Origin: Theristus sp. LFF4_11 | Taxonomy: Eukaryota; Nematoda; Chromadorea; Monhysterida; Xyalidae | Assembly: GCA_030248135.1 (NCBI GenBank) | Contig: JASANC010004871.1 | Span: 92,357 to 156,356, forward strand | Direction of reading: 5' to 3' | DNA length: 64,000 nt | In this document: positions 13,190 to 24,200 of the stretch, one piece after another | Layout of the letters: each line of letters starts with the position of its first letter | How positions within the stretch are numbered: the first letter of the stretch is position 1 | Translations under genes and position numbers: made by a program | Notes under the pieces: generated by a model | What the model was told of the DNA's origin: nothing | Databases searched by the model: none | The model's input: the letters and a program-made list of their open reading frames with translations, nothing else

Positions 13190-15002
13190 ATGCCCGCCCA
13201 CCTCTCCAACCCCGCAGTTTTTCGGTTTTTTACTTTATCTATTGTTAGTGTTATTATTGAACCGCCGCGGGTTTTCGTTTCTCTGAGGTATACACAATGC
13301 GTACGTGCACGCCACATGTAGTTGTTTCTTGACTTCTGGTATTGTAATTTTCAGTGTGACCTCTCTTTCTCGCAGTACCACCACTACTGTTCAGTTCTTC
13401 AATGCCGTTTTTTTTGCATTCGCTCTGTACTGTAGATTAGACACGTATGCTGGAGTATTATTAGTGGTTGAGGTTCAGACGTTGTCGCACGGAGACTGTT
13501 ATCGATTTTTAACATAACTATAGTGTTGTTTTGGCTTTTTTTGCGGCTGTGTTCACATGTGTTTCTTGAAATGGCATCCACAGCAATATCAAGTTGAGAT
13601 TGGATGGTGTGTTTTTCAGCTGGCTGAATTTTTATCTGAAATCAAGGCTCGATATCAGTGATACAGTACGAAGGGCCGTATACTGTGCTGTGGATTTTTA
13701 TGTTTTTCTCTCTCAAAAAATCGGTGGTGTGCGCTATTCACATGTGTCAGTAAATTTTCGTTTGAGAAGTGAACAACAATTTTTACATGATTTTGTGCAA
13801 CTGTGGTAATTCTTTTGTGGTAAAGAGTTTCTATAAACACTGCTGTGTTGCTATTTATCGTCCAATGAATCATCCGTGGATTTCTTCAAAATATATTTTG
13901 TGTCAATCTTATTTAAAAAACGTTTTTGTGTCATTTTACGATTTCCAAGCGGATTTTATGAGTTCGGTGCGTGAAATCGGTTTTTCTTGGAAAATTGGTA
14001 AGAGTAGAAAGAAAATTCGAAAACCAAATAAGTAACCAAAGGTGCAAAAGCAAACAAAAATCGCGAACAAAAAATACGCGACTGTGCGCCCGGTTTTGTT
14101 GTATTTTTTATGTTTTTTTCAAATTTTTCTAGTGGATTTCGTGTTTCGTCCTTTTTTGTGGTGTGCTTCAGTGTCTGGCAAACATTGTGTTCAGAAGTAA
14201 AGCTGAAATTCGTCTTTTTTCTGTATTTTTTTCTGTGCATATACTGAAAACTGGACAATTCAATAATGGTTCACCTTCAGTTAGTGTGAATGTGATGATC
14301 AAACGCGAATGAAACATTTGTTTTTTTTTGTTGTCGTGTTCTCTTTATCTCTTGTTTTGTTTAAAGCGGGTTTTTGTAACACCGTTATGAAATCTACATC
14401 ACAATACGTATAGTTGTGTTTTTTTCTTTTTTTGCTCTCTACTACACACGTGCACCACATCTTTCATCTTTCACAAACGGTTTTTATTTTTAACGGTTTT
14501 TTGCCAAGCTTCTGGTTACCCGGGGCCCAGCTACATTTAGTTTGTACGTGAGTTGAAAATCAGGAAAATGTACATAAACAGATGGAAACACTCTACTCTA
14601 TTCTGTAGTATGTTTTGTTTTTACGTTTGCGTGACCGCAACGACGGTTACAGTTACTGTGGAGCTTTCAAAATTGTTTTCTTGTGTGTATTTGTGCACAT
14701 ATTCTTTTTGTTGTTCCTTGGTCGGAGAGGGTGGAATAAGCTGAAACTGTAAAGATCGGAAATGTTTTATCTTCAAAAAGAAACTGTTTGTCGTATCGTT
14801 ATCATGATCGATTTTGTGATTCTTGTCCATTTCGTAAGATAAGATACGCTGCTATGGTCTGTCTTTTTTAGGAGACTATGCTTTGTAACTGTGCTACAAT
14901 TTGTCAGTGGCAATTTTTTGAAAATTTTCTCTACTCTCTCTCTACTCTTTTGAAAGTTTTCAGTTTTGATAGTAGTATTCAGTGTATTTCTATCCCGTTA
15001 GA

Positions 15003-15099
15003 CTTAAGCGGCATTCATGAAGCCGCATTAGTGTCGCATAACTAGGTTTTAACATGTAGCTACGCGTCACTAAATACTGCTTCATGAATGCCCGCTTTA
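15003..15099. repeat. F5 hairpin element
   Basis: The ends TTAAGCGGCATTCATGAAG and CTTCATGAATGCCCGCTTTA are inverted repeats. The core TAGCTACGCGTCACTAAATA is shared with the other copies. Confidence 0.65.
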
Positions 15100-16000
15100 C
15101 ATAATTCAGAAATACCTATTTCACACAATCTGCTTGTGTTTTACTCATCCCTACCATCCTTTCTGTGCAATGCTGCTGCAAATTCCTGGTAAAAAAGCCG
15201 TTCTTATTTTAAAAATTTCTTTTCTACGCGGTTTTCTTTCGCCCTCCGGCAATCTTTCGTGTTCTGTAACGTTTGATTTGTTTTTCACCCAAGTCATTTC
15301 GTCAAAGTGATCTTCATTTTTTAACACACGGACTGTGTGCTTAGCTTTTTTGTCATGAAATTTTAGGACAATATCTGTTTTATATCTTTCTCTCACGTTA
15401 GTTTAGCGAGTTTCATAAAATGTCTTCTGTTTTTAAACCACCATTTTGTGGATTTTTTCAAAAAAAAACCGAAAAAACATGCGTTCTTTCATTTTTTTTC
15501 TTTTGGTATTCGCTCTCCACCCCATCGTTTTCCATGTTTTTTTCTGTATTTTTTATTTTATATGCAGGCCAGTAAGAGTAGTAAACACGAGCGGTTTTTC
15601 CCAAATCTTGTTTTAAAATTTATCGAGTTAAAAACACGTTTTAATTTTTTTTTCATAAAATGCGTAGTTTGTAGTTCACTGACACGTATTATTGCTTTTT
15701 TAGAAAACAAGAATTACTGTGCTATTCTTCCTCAGTTTTTTTAGCACTACGATTTTCATTTTTGGTACTTTCTGATTTTCTCCAGTCTGTTTTAAAAACG
15801 TGATTGTTCTGTTCCCAAATTGAGCAAGGTCAAGCATGCATCATTTTTTTAAATTTTAAGATGTTCTGTTTTTCCTGATCACGTTTGACAGGTTTCTATG
15901 AACAGACGATATCTTATGTTATGTGCGTTCCTCTAGAATAGCTGTATGTGATGTTTCACGCCATTTTGTTCAGTAGTTTTGTTGTATCAACAATTACGTG

Positions 16001-16089
16001 GCATTCATGAAGCAGTATTTAGTGACGCACAGCTGTGTTAAAACTTAGCTACGCGGTTACTAAATAGTGCTTCATGAATCCACCTTTAG
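16001..16089. repeat. F5 hairpin element
   Basis: GGCATTCATGAAGCAGTATT on the left is matched by the inverted AATAGTGCTTCATGAATCC on the right. Member of the same short palindromic family. Confidence 0.65.
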
Positions 16090-17000
16090 GCGATCATGAA
16101 ACATCGCATCTGTTGTGTTCAAAAATTGTTTTGTAACCATTAAAATTCACTACGGGTTATGGTCTTGTCTTGGAATTACTTGATTGATTGAACTGCTGTT
16201 GTTGTACGGAATTCGAGGTTCGTCGTGTGTTTTTGGAGATATCCGAAAATAACAATCAGGGGTTTGAAACTTGGGCGTTCTCAGACTGATTGCTGCTTGT
16301 TTTGTTTCAGAGTGCAAGAGCTTGACGTTGTAAATTTGAAAGGTTTTGTTCATTAATTGATAGAAGTGCTGTTTGGGACTTTCAAAAACTTATCGCGCTT
16401 TTTTAGCGATTCAGACAAAACACGCACGCCACACAGATGTTCTTTCAAGTTGGTTTTTGAAATTACAAAATCTTTTAGTTGGTAGTATATGTTCACTCTT
16501 GAAATTCTGTTCTAAATCAGTCCTATATGGAAAGTCAAAATTCAGTGAAACTTATGTGGTTGAATCGTCAAAGTTGTCAGTTTTTTGGAAAATTGTCCGG
16601 TTTTTGCACTGTTTTTTGGTGGTGTTTGGTGTGGCGTATTTTTTGTCTGCCTGTGTTGCTGCTGATGACATGATTGCTATCGAATGGAAAGTGTGAAAAA
16701 AAACGAATAAAATGTAAAAAAATCTACCAGAATTTGGCTGTTGAAAAACGTTGGGAGTGTTTCAGAAGGCGGTGCTTTCTGACCACTGGTCTCGGCAAAT
16801 CGTTCTCATGCGACACAGTGTCTCGGCGTTGATTGGCTGGCTGTCACTGAGTCCAACCAATCAGCGTCACGAGTTGATACGAGTTGTCGCGACTGTATTC
16901 AGTTCAAATTCGAAACCTGAAGAAATTCCAAAAAACAGATTACAGAGTTCTGAAAAAAACTGGTCGGAAAACAATCAAAAAAAAATCAGCCCGAGAAAAA

Positions 17001-20000
17001 ATGTCGGCGAACGCACAACAAGCGCAGCGTGTTGCACTGATCACTGGCACGTCGCGTGGCATTGGCAGCGCCGTGGCGCAATTGTTTGCACAAAATGGCT
17101 GGCTGGTGATCGGCGTTGACTGTCAGGTGTGCACTTTCAGTTTTTTTTGGTCCCGCGACTCAATGCGCGCATTTTCAATGCATGACGCGCGAATTCCAAA
17201 ATTGGCCAAAGTGGTCCGAGTCGCTTTTGAAGAATTGCAGTGCCGGCACCGGTGTGTGTGGTCTTTGGGCACAACTTGCAGGCAACCCGTTCAATTTCCG
17301 GACATCAAGATTGAAGAAAGAGCAAACCGGATGGATCAGTTTTCAGTGAACAAAACGAAAACTGACCCGTTGTGGTTTGCTCACTGGTGTAACGACTACT
17401 GAGCTTTTTCTGAAACAAAAACAAACAGCGGCCCCTGGACTGATCGCGCCGTTTGCGCTGCAGGTTTCGCAAGTGCTAATAATTATTGTTGGTGTAAAAC
17501 ATAAAATTGTGAATGATTAATGATCAATGATGAATAATTAAATGATAAATGTTTGCCATGGACTCATGTTGTGCGTTAAACTAAAGAATCTGATTCTAAA
17601 AAAAATTTGAAATTGCGGTTTTTTTCTTCGTCTTCAGCCGGCTACCAACGACGCCGCGCGCCTAAACGTGCACGAGTTCCATCGAGTTGACTTGGCCGAT
17701 CCAAGCGCAATCGAAACACTCCGCAATGAAGTCGCTGCGAAACACGCCCATTTGAACGCATTGGTCTCGGTGGCGGGCGTACAGAGTCGCGAAATGGCGA
17801 AAGTTGGTAGAGCCATTTTTGTGTTTCCCCGAAAACAAAAGCCGGCTGCTTTTGTTGTTGTATTTGACGGGTGTTGCATTGTAGCCTAATCATGTGCACC
17901 CCCCCCCCCCCCCGTCGTCTATACGCAACAAATCCAACTCTGAACTGACAACATCAGTTCGATTTATTTTTTTTGTTCGCGCGCCGGTTCCGGAAACCGT
18001 ATGGTAGCAAACTCCGGCGGAAACAGGCAACTCTGCCCCGAGCCCAATTTGCCCTCGGCTCTGGAGGAAGTAGACCGTTGGTTGTTATTGGTCACTTTAG
18101 TCTCTCCATTATGTGTCTTGTCCGCAGCGGGGTTCGAACTTTCCACCTGCAGAACGGTAGACAAAAGCCCTACACCTGCGCTACAGACGCGATTTGGTTT
18201 GATGTGTGTTTTTATGTCCGTGTTCCGTTTGCTTGAGCGATCTGTCGCCGCGACATAAGTAGCGTCGTATCGTAGTACCGTAGCGCTACCGTAGCATCAT
18301 AGTGGTAGCGCAGTATCAGCAATATTGGTTCCTTCGGGAATCTTTGTGGGAACCCTGGTCGTGAATGGGTCCGACAGTCCAACAACAGGATTCCGCGCAA
18401 GAGTACCGACTGTTTCTCCGTTGTTCTCTTCGTTCAGGCTGACCTCGCCAACACCACCCTCGACGACTACCACCGAATCATGGACATTAATCTGCGGGCG
18501 CCCTGGCTGCTCAGCAAACATTTCGCGTCGCTGTTGGCGGCCGCTGCCGGATCGAAACCGACCGAGTACAGCGCGATCGTGATGTGCAGCTCGATACAGG
18601 CGCAAACGGTAGATGGGGCGACGCTGCGCAGCTGTTTGTCACCGCTCGTAGCCTGCGTGCTAGCGCGTTAGACTGCAGTCTGTGCGTTCGGGGGATCGAG
18701 CCCCGCCGACGGGGTGTATGAGCGCTATGATGAGGAGAAAACTCGATAGGCGCCCTACTCGACGGCGTTCTGTACGCTTTTCTGCGCTAGCCGTGGCTAG
18801 CTAAAACATCGCCCAAAAACCACCGTTTGTTCGTTCATTTTAGATAGGGATATACAGTCTAACTCGAAATTACAGGCAATCAGTTGATTGGTTGGTTGGT
18901 GATGTTCACGTGTTTGCTTTGATGCATGCTTTGCTGTGCAGTCTGTGTCCCGCACAGAAAGCCAGTTCACCAATTTTTTTCATGCACGCCACTGCAATCT
19001 CAATCGATGCGTGCAATTGCGTAGGGTTGCCGCGAGATGTGTCTCGTCATTTGTCTCGTCTCGAGCGATTTCTGGCTGTCTCGTGTCTCGTCTCGTTTCG
19101 TGACCCTCTGTCTCGTCTCGTCTCGAGCGGTAACCCCACAATTGCGCTCGCAGAGCCTAAAATAACAGAGAATTATATATTTTTTCGAAGACCGTCCCGA
19201 ACATGACCGTCTACGCAGCGAGCAAGGGCGGTCTGAACGCGATGACGCGCGCGTTGGCGTGCGAGCTCGCCTCTGAACGCATTCGCGCCTGCGCGGTCAT
19301 GCCCTCGGCCATTGACACGCCGCTGCTGAGGATCGCCTTTGAAACGGACGTCCGCATCAACCCCGCAACTGGTGATGCTTAATATTTGTTTCTGTTGTTT
19401 TTTTTTGTCGGCGATTTTTTTTCAGCTGGACAGGTTTTGGAGAAACCGATTAGTGGCGTTTTTGACCGCCGTCGTGCAGGTTTTTTATACGCAGCTGTCT
19501 TCTTTCCCATGTCATGCGACACAATGCACGCAGAAGAAAGTAATTTTCTGTGCCCCCCCCCCCCCTCTCCCCCTTGAAAATCTCTGAAGTGCCCCGCGGA
19601 TGTCTGACATAAACCCGGCTCACTTTGGCGATTTTGGGGTGCCGCGTTAAGCATGAAACGGAAATTTCTAAAAAGAACCGAAAACGATGTCAGCTGAGCC
19701 CGGTCTGATTTCTGAAGACAGTGATTTCCGACATTGCGTCGCGTGTTTTCAGTCGAATATTCAAACACATCATCATCTGCTGCTGCTGCGTTTGCCACAC
19801 ACAGCAGTGCACCAGTCTTGTGCAACTTATACCTGTGTAGAACTGTGTAGGCAAAGTGTCTTCCGACAACGACGTTGCGCACAACTGACTGTTCCACCGG
19901 GCCGCTTCAGAGTCGGGCGTTTTGAGCGCTGCTTTCCATTTACAGCGCCCCGATCTAACTTTCTAAACATAAAATCCGTACAAGTTGTCCGTCCGTCCGT

Positions 20001-20424
20001 GGCGTAGCGGTAGAACTTCGGCCTACAGTTCTGTAGGTACCGGGTTCGAACCTCGCTGTGGACAAGACATACTCGTGGAAAATTAGAGTGACCAACGAAC
20101 ATCTAATGGTCTATTCCCTCCAGAGCCGAGGGTAAAATTGGGCTCGGGGCAGTATTGCCCGTCTCCGCCGGAGTTTGGTACCTTCGGGTTTCCGGAACCG
20201 GCGCGCGTATAATTAAAAAATTTTTTTCGAAACTTGCAGGCCAACCGATGAGCGTCGCCGAGCAGGCGGCTGCGTGCGTTCAGAAGCAGCCGATGGCGCG
20301 CTTGGGCGAGTGCAGCGAAGTGGCCGAGGCGATTCACTTCCTGGCGGACAGTCGCAAATCGTCGTTCATCACGGGCGAATGTATGGCGGTGGACGGTGGA
20401 TGCTTGAGTCGGCTGCCATTTTAA
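17001..20424 (+). CDS. Short-chain dehydrogenase/reductase, classical type, 275 aa
   Basis: An NAD(P)-dependent oxidoreductase of the classical SDR family; the substrate cannot be told from sequence. Exons: 17001-17126, 17638-17802, 18438-18608, 19191-19371, 20240-20424 (TAA). All phases agree and the total is 828 bases. Visible signatures: the nucleotide-binding TGTSRGIG at residues 15-22, VDLAD at 59-63, VSVAG at 85-89 in place of the usual NNAG, catalytic Asn115 in MDINL, Ser149, and Tyr162/Lys166 in YAASK. The C-terminus has [12 protein letters not shown], typical of FabG-like enzymes. There is no signal peptide or membrane segment, so a soluble enzyme is expected. The length is normal for the family. 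The third intron ends in TTCGAAG, a weak acceptor. The introns carry both SINE families and an F2 element. Confidence 0.93.
17145..17228 (+). repeat. Interspersed repeat (TTTTGGTCCCGCGACTCAATG family), partial
   Basis: TTTTGGTCCCGCGACTCAAT followed by a GGTCCGAGTCGC end recurs near 20640 (inverted), 25085, 35380 and 63092. This copy lacks the right half. It lies in SDR intron 1. Confidence 0.5.
17968..18195 (-). mobile_element. tRNA-derived SINE, family 2
   Basis: Read on the minus strand, it has a tRNA-like head with a B box (AGTTCGAACCC), a middle with GAGCCGAGGGCAAATTGGGC, and a tail ending TTTCCGGAACCGGCGCGCG. The copy at 19990-20222 has the same order on the plus strand. It lies in SDR intron 2. 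Confidence 0.7.
18638..18825 (+). mobile_element. tRNA-derived SINE, family 1
   Basis: A tRNA-like head (GTCACCGCTCGTAGCCTG, then GGGGGATCGAGCCCCGCCG), the family body and the CTAAAACATCGCC end, without a clear CAA tail. It begins 30 bases after the donor of SDR exon 3. Confidence 0.7.
18853..18980. repeat. F2 element, left part
   Basis: ACAGTCTAACTCGAAATTAC, CAGTTGATTGGTTGG, TTCACGTG and TGCATGCTTTGCTGTGCAG match the F2 left arm. The right arm is lost in the TCTCG-rich sequence that follows (about 19038-19135). Confidence 0.55.
19990..20222 (+). mobile_element. tRNA-derived SINE, family 2
   Basis: The head reads like a tRNA: an A-box-like TGGCGTAGCGG and a perfect B box GGTTCGAACC, with GTCC and GGAC able to pair at the ends. 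The anticodon arm does not give a standard 7-base loop, so this is a SINE head and not a working tRNA. The tail ends TTTCCGGAACCGGCGCGCG plus an A/T-rich stretch. It lies in SDR intron 4, just before exon 5. Confidence 0.7.
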
Positions 20425-20639
20425 GAGAGTGGTGTTGTTTGGGTGTGGCTGCGATGGTGTGGTGTGATTTAATGTGCTTGTCGGTGGTATTGTTGAGCGG
20501 CAGTTTTTAGAGTAAAGTTTCGTACTAGAGTTGGTGGTTGGTCTGGCGGCAACATCCTTTGCTGTATCAATTTTTTTTCGGTTCTGCAATTGAATGCGAT
20601 GCGCGGACGTCGAAAAAAAACTAGTTTTGATCTTTATGT

Positions 20640-20860
20640 GGCAATTCAAAAAAGCCCAAGTGAATCGGCCCTATTTAGGAGAGTCGGATCATTTTGCGAA
20701 TTTTGAATTCCCGCGTCATCCATGAACCTATTTACCTACAATGCATCTATGCGCGCATTGAGTCTCGGAATCAAAAGAAAAGATAATATAATTCAGGTGG
20801 TCTCGCCTTGAAAGTATAAAGAGTTCTTAATTAAATTTTTTTAGCAACTATGCTAGTGTG
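20640..20860 (-). repeat. Interspersed repeat (TTTTGGTCCCGCGACTCAATG family), inverted copy
   Basis: CGGCCCTATTTAGGAGAGTC and GCGCGCATTGAGTCTCGGAA are the reverse complement of landmarks in the copies near 25085 and 35380. It fills the gap between the converging SDR and TRPM genes. Confidence 0.5.
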
Positions 20861-21205
20861 CGATTGATTGATGAGTAGAAGTGCGCTGAAATTTTTTTTC
20901 TTGGACCAATGACATTGAAACTTGGTGTGGTGTTTTGCGATTTTTTTGGACTGAGTTATCACATCTCAAAATCGCTCGATTGACGTGACAGGGTTTTTGC
21001 TATTTTTTCATTTTGTTTTTCCCTTTTATTTCACTTGGTTACTTGGTAACTGTGGTTCATGCAAGCTCAAAGTTTGAAAATGACCAACAATAAATTTTTT
21101 TGGATAAATAAAGCAAATAACGAAGTCATGAGTAAAAATCCGCATCCCGCAAGGCGCAAAGCGAACTACCGACAAAAAAACCCAATAAGTATTCAATATG
21201 AATTG

Positions 21206-24200
21206 TCAACACATTTGCAGTCCATCGTACACGACACTGGACATTGAGGCGCTCTGATCGCTTGACCCAGTTGATGATGTGCTCAAACTGTCTACTACCT
21301 TTTTTATGTGCGACACTCTGAAAGAAACAACAGCGAGGAATTTTGCTGTACTGTCCAACTCTATAACGTATCCAACTACCTGATTGGCGTGCGTTCATTT
21401 GCGTCCCGTTACTTCTGGCCCACACATTTCCGGTCCACTCATTTCCGGCCCCGTTCATCTCGTTCCCAAACATTTCCGGTCCACTCAATTCCGGCCCACC
21501 TATTACCGCCCCGTTCATTTGCGTCCCACGCATTTCCGGTCCACTCATTTCCGGCCCACCCATTACCGGCCCAGCCCAATAATTCACTTCCAGTGACTTT
21601 AACTGCTATATTTCATTAAGAAACTCACTCATATTTGCAGTTTCGAAAAAAAAATTTTGCTGCTGGAAATCTGTTTTCATAAAAGTTCGCGATAACGAGT
21701 GCATGTTCTTTTCGGCGTGCTATCACATGGTCGGCCTGCGCAAATGCTGACCGTTGGAGAGGCTGTTGATTCGGTTTGGAAAAAGCGTAAATGACGTCCC
21801 CGAAACAAAATCTGCTGCATGCATTCTGTACAAACCAAACTCCGCCTCTCCGCAGCAATGCCTGCACAGATAGCATGCATCGCATAATCAATCAGCTAGT
21901 TGGCTATGCTATAGGGCTGGACTGTAAAACAGCGCGCTTAATTTCAAACGCACAGCCAGTCAACAAGAAATGCAGCACACGTCTTTCGCATGAACGTACT
22001 GTGTCTGCAGGTTGTCAATCGTCTGTTTCAGCTCGTTTTCCTGCGTCGTCTTCGCGTGCTCAACGTAGTCAGCACGTGCGACGCACTCAAAGATCTTCAG
22101 GTACTCCTGCTCTTTCGTCGTCAACACGTGCCCGAACACCAGCACTGCAAAGCAGATTATATACGTACAGTTGAACTCTATAAATTATAGGGAATCTGCT
22201 GATTGGTTGGTGGTCACGTGGTGCATGCTTTCAGTGCGCAAATTGCTGTGGGGGGCGGAGTGTGGCTTGCACAGGAAGCAGGCGTGCATGTGACCACGAA
22301 CACCAACCAATCATCTGATTCCCTTTAATTTATAGAGTTCTACTGAAGGAGGACCACACGGCCTTCCGACCAGGAGCCCAGTTTTATAAAACTTAGCAGT
22401 CCAATAGTGCTACACCACTGAGCGCCAAACTAAATTCACACAGCAACAATTTTCCAGTTTCCGCACATCACGTTGAAGAGCAGACATTGGAGAATCAAGC
22501 TCAGAGGTCGAAAAAAACGAAACTACGATGCTTCATTATTTTATTCGGGGGGGGGGGGGTTCAGTGGTGTAGTAGCACTATTGGACTATTGAACTTTTAA
22601 TAGCACTATTGGACTATTGAATTTTTAGTAGCACTATTGGACTATTGAACTTTTTATAAAACCGCGGGCACCAGCGGCGCGCGCTCACCAACCGTCGATC
22701 TGCTCGTTCGGCGGTCTGCAGTCGTACAGATGCGCGAAACAGAGGAACTTGCCGCCGCAGAACACGAAACAGACGAACTGCCACACGATCGGCACGATGA
22801 TCATCGGCGGCGGTATCAGCGGTTTGTCGGTGAACTCCGCCACTAGCAACGCCATTTGGAACTTCCAGATTTGCTCGCCGTTCGCTTGCACCTCCTCGAA
22901 GATGTGCCTGAATTGATATTGCAATAAAAATGAATGAATGACTGCCTCGATGGATTGCTTGGTCACTTGAATTTCATATAGTGGCTGAATTTTTGCTTGA
23001 ATTTCCTCTGGAAAACATATCGCAGGCAATATACGGAATGGCCGTCACAACGGGCTTGCCACACATTTGCAAGCAAAGTTATTCTCACCAACAACACTCC
23101 TTTTTGTTCCGTTTTCTTCGTGCCGCTCCTACTGTATGTTTTGTTTCCATCCTGCCCATTCACTATACGAAACTTCCAAATCTCGCTCTGATTTACAGTG
23201 GAACTCGTATACCTATTATAGGGAATCAGCTGATTGGTTGGTGGTCACGTGACGCATGCTTTCTCTGCAGGTCCGTCGTCGGTCGTGCTGCACAGAAAGC
23301 ATACACCATGTGACTACCAGCCAATCAGCGGATTCCCTATCAGTTCGACTGTAGTGTGTGCGTTTTGCCCGCCGTTTGTTGAAGCGATAACGTACGTGAA
23401 CACCGCGATCAACATGTTGATCAACAATATGTTGCCGAACAGCAGATAGATGACGAGCAGGATTGGAATCGGATACGAGCGAAGAATGCAGTCGAGCGAG
23501 CCGCTGGTTGTACTGTTGCAGTTTTCGATGACGCCTGCGGAGTTATTGGCAAAAGTGGAAAACTACATTCCAGAAAATGTTTCCAGTCGTTGAGAGCACA
23601 AGAAAACCTTTTCAGAAGAATCCAAACGATTGTGCATCATGTTTCTGTTCCTAACAAGAAAGGTACAGTGTGTTCGTTTGAACGTGTCGCTTTTTTCGCA
23701 GAATACGGAGCTCGCGAACGAAGAAGTGATGGGATCAGGAAAACTGGATGAAGGGAGTTTCAGGAAAACATGTTTAGCCACAGATCGGCTGCTTGATTTC
23801 AACGAATCCCGATACATTCGTTCTCCAAACTGTAATTGAAAAGTTTCGCGTGCCCTGTATTGGTGTTTTCTGTGAAAAAAAGTGACCGGTTTACGAAAAA
23901 TTGCTGTAAAGCAGAAAGATTCCAAAAAACGACCGTACCACCGCGCGACTCTTCCTTGATCTCGCCGAAGATCTCCCAGATGCCCTGGTCCCAAAGTTCG
24001 CCAACGATGTGCCACCCGTGTGGTTCGTCGCCTTCAATCAACGCAGCGCTTGATATGGAATAGGACAGCAGAAACACGACTGTCACCGTTAGAAACATGC
24101 CGAGGTCCCAGCACTGAAAAATTTAGAACCGAACGTTTGCTGAGTTTCAATCCAGCCAGTTTTTATTGTTGAGTTACGGGGGGGTACAATTCCGGCCCGC

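Larger units (their letters stand above)
13190..17000. other. T-rich intergenic spacer
   Basis: No exon chain is supported. The stretch holds two F5 hairpins (near 15003 and 16001) and long T runs. A minus-strand frame near 15151-15396 is charge-rich but looks like a by-product of A-rich composition. The final 100 bases precede the ATG of the SDR gene. Confidence 0.5.

Noticed and set aside
15151..15396. Charged minus-strand frame (RYKTDIVLKFHDKKAKH...)
   Set aside because: Lys/Glu-rich composition follows from the A-rich strand; no exon neighbours or motif found.
19990..20065. Possible functional tRNA gene
   Set aside because: The A and B boxes are good, but the anticodon arm does not fold normally and the same head is attached to a SINE body in a second copy.
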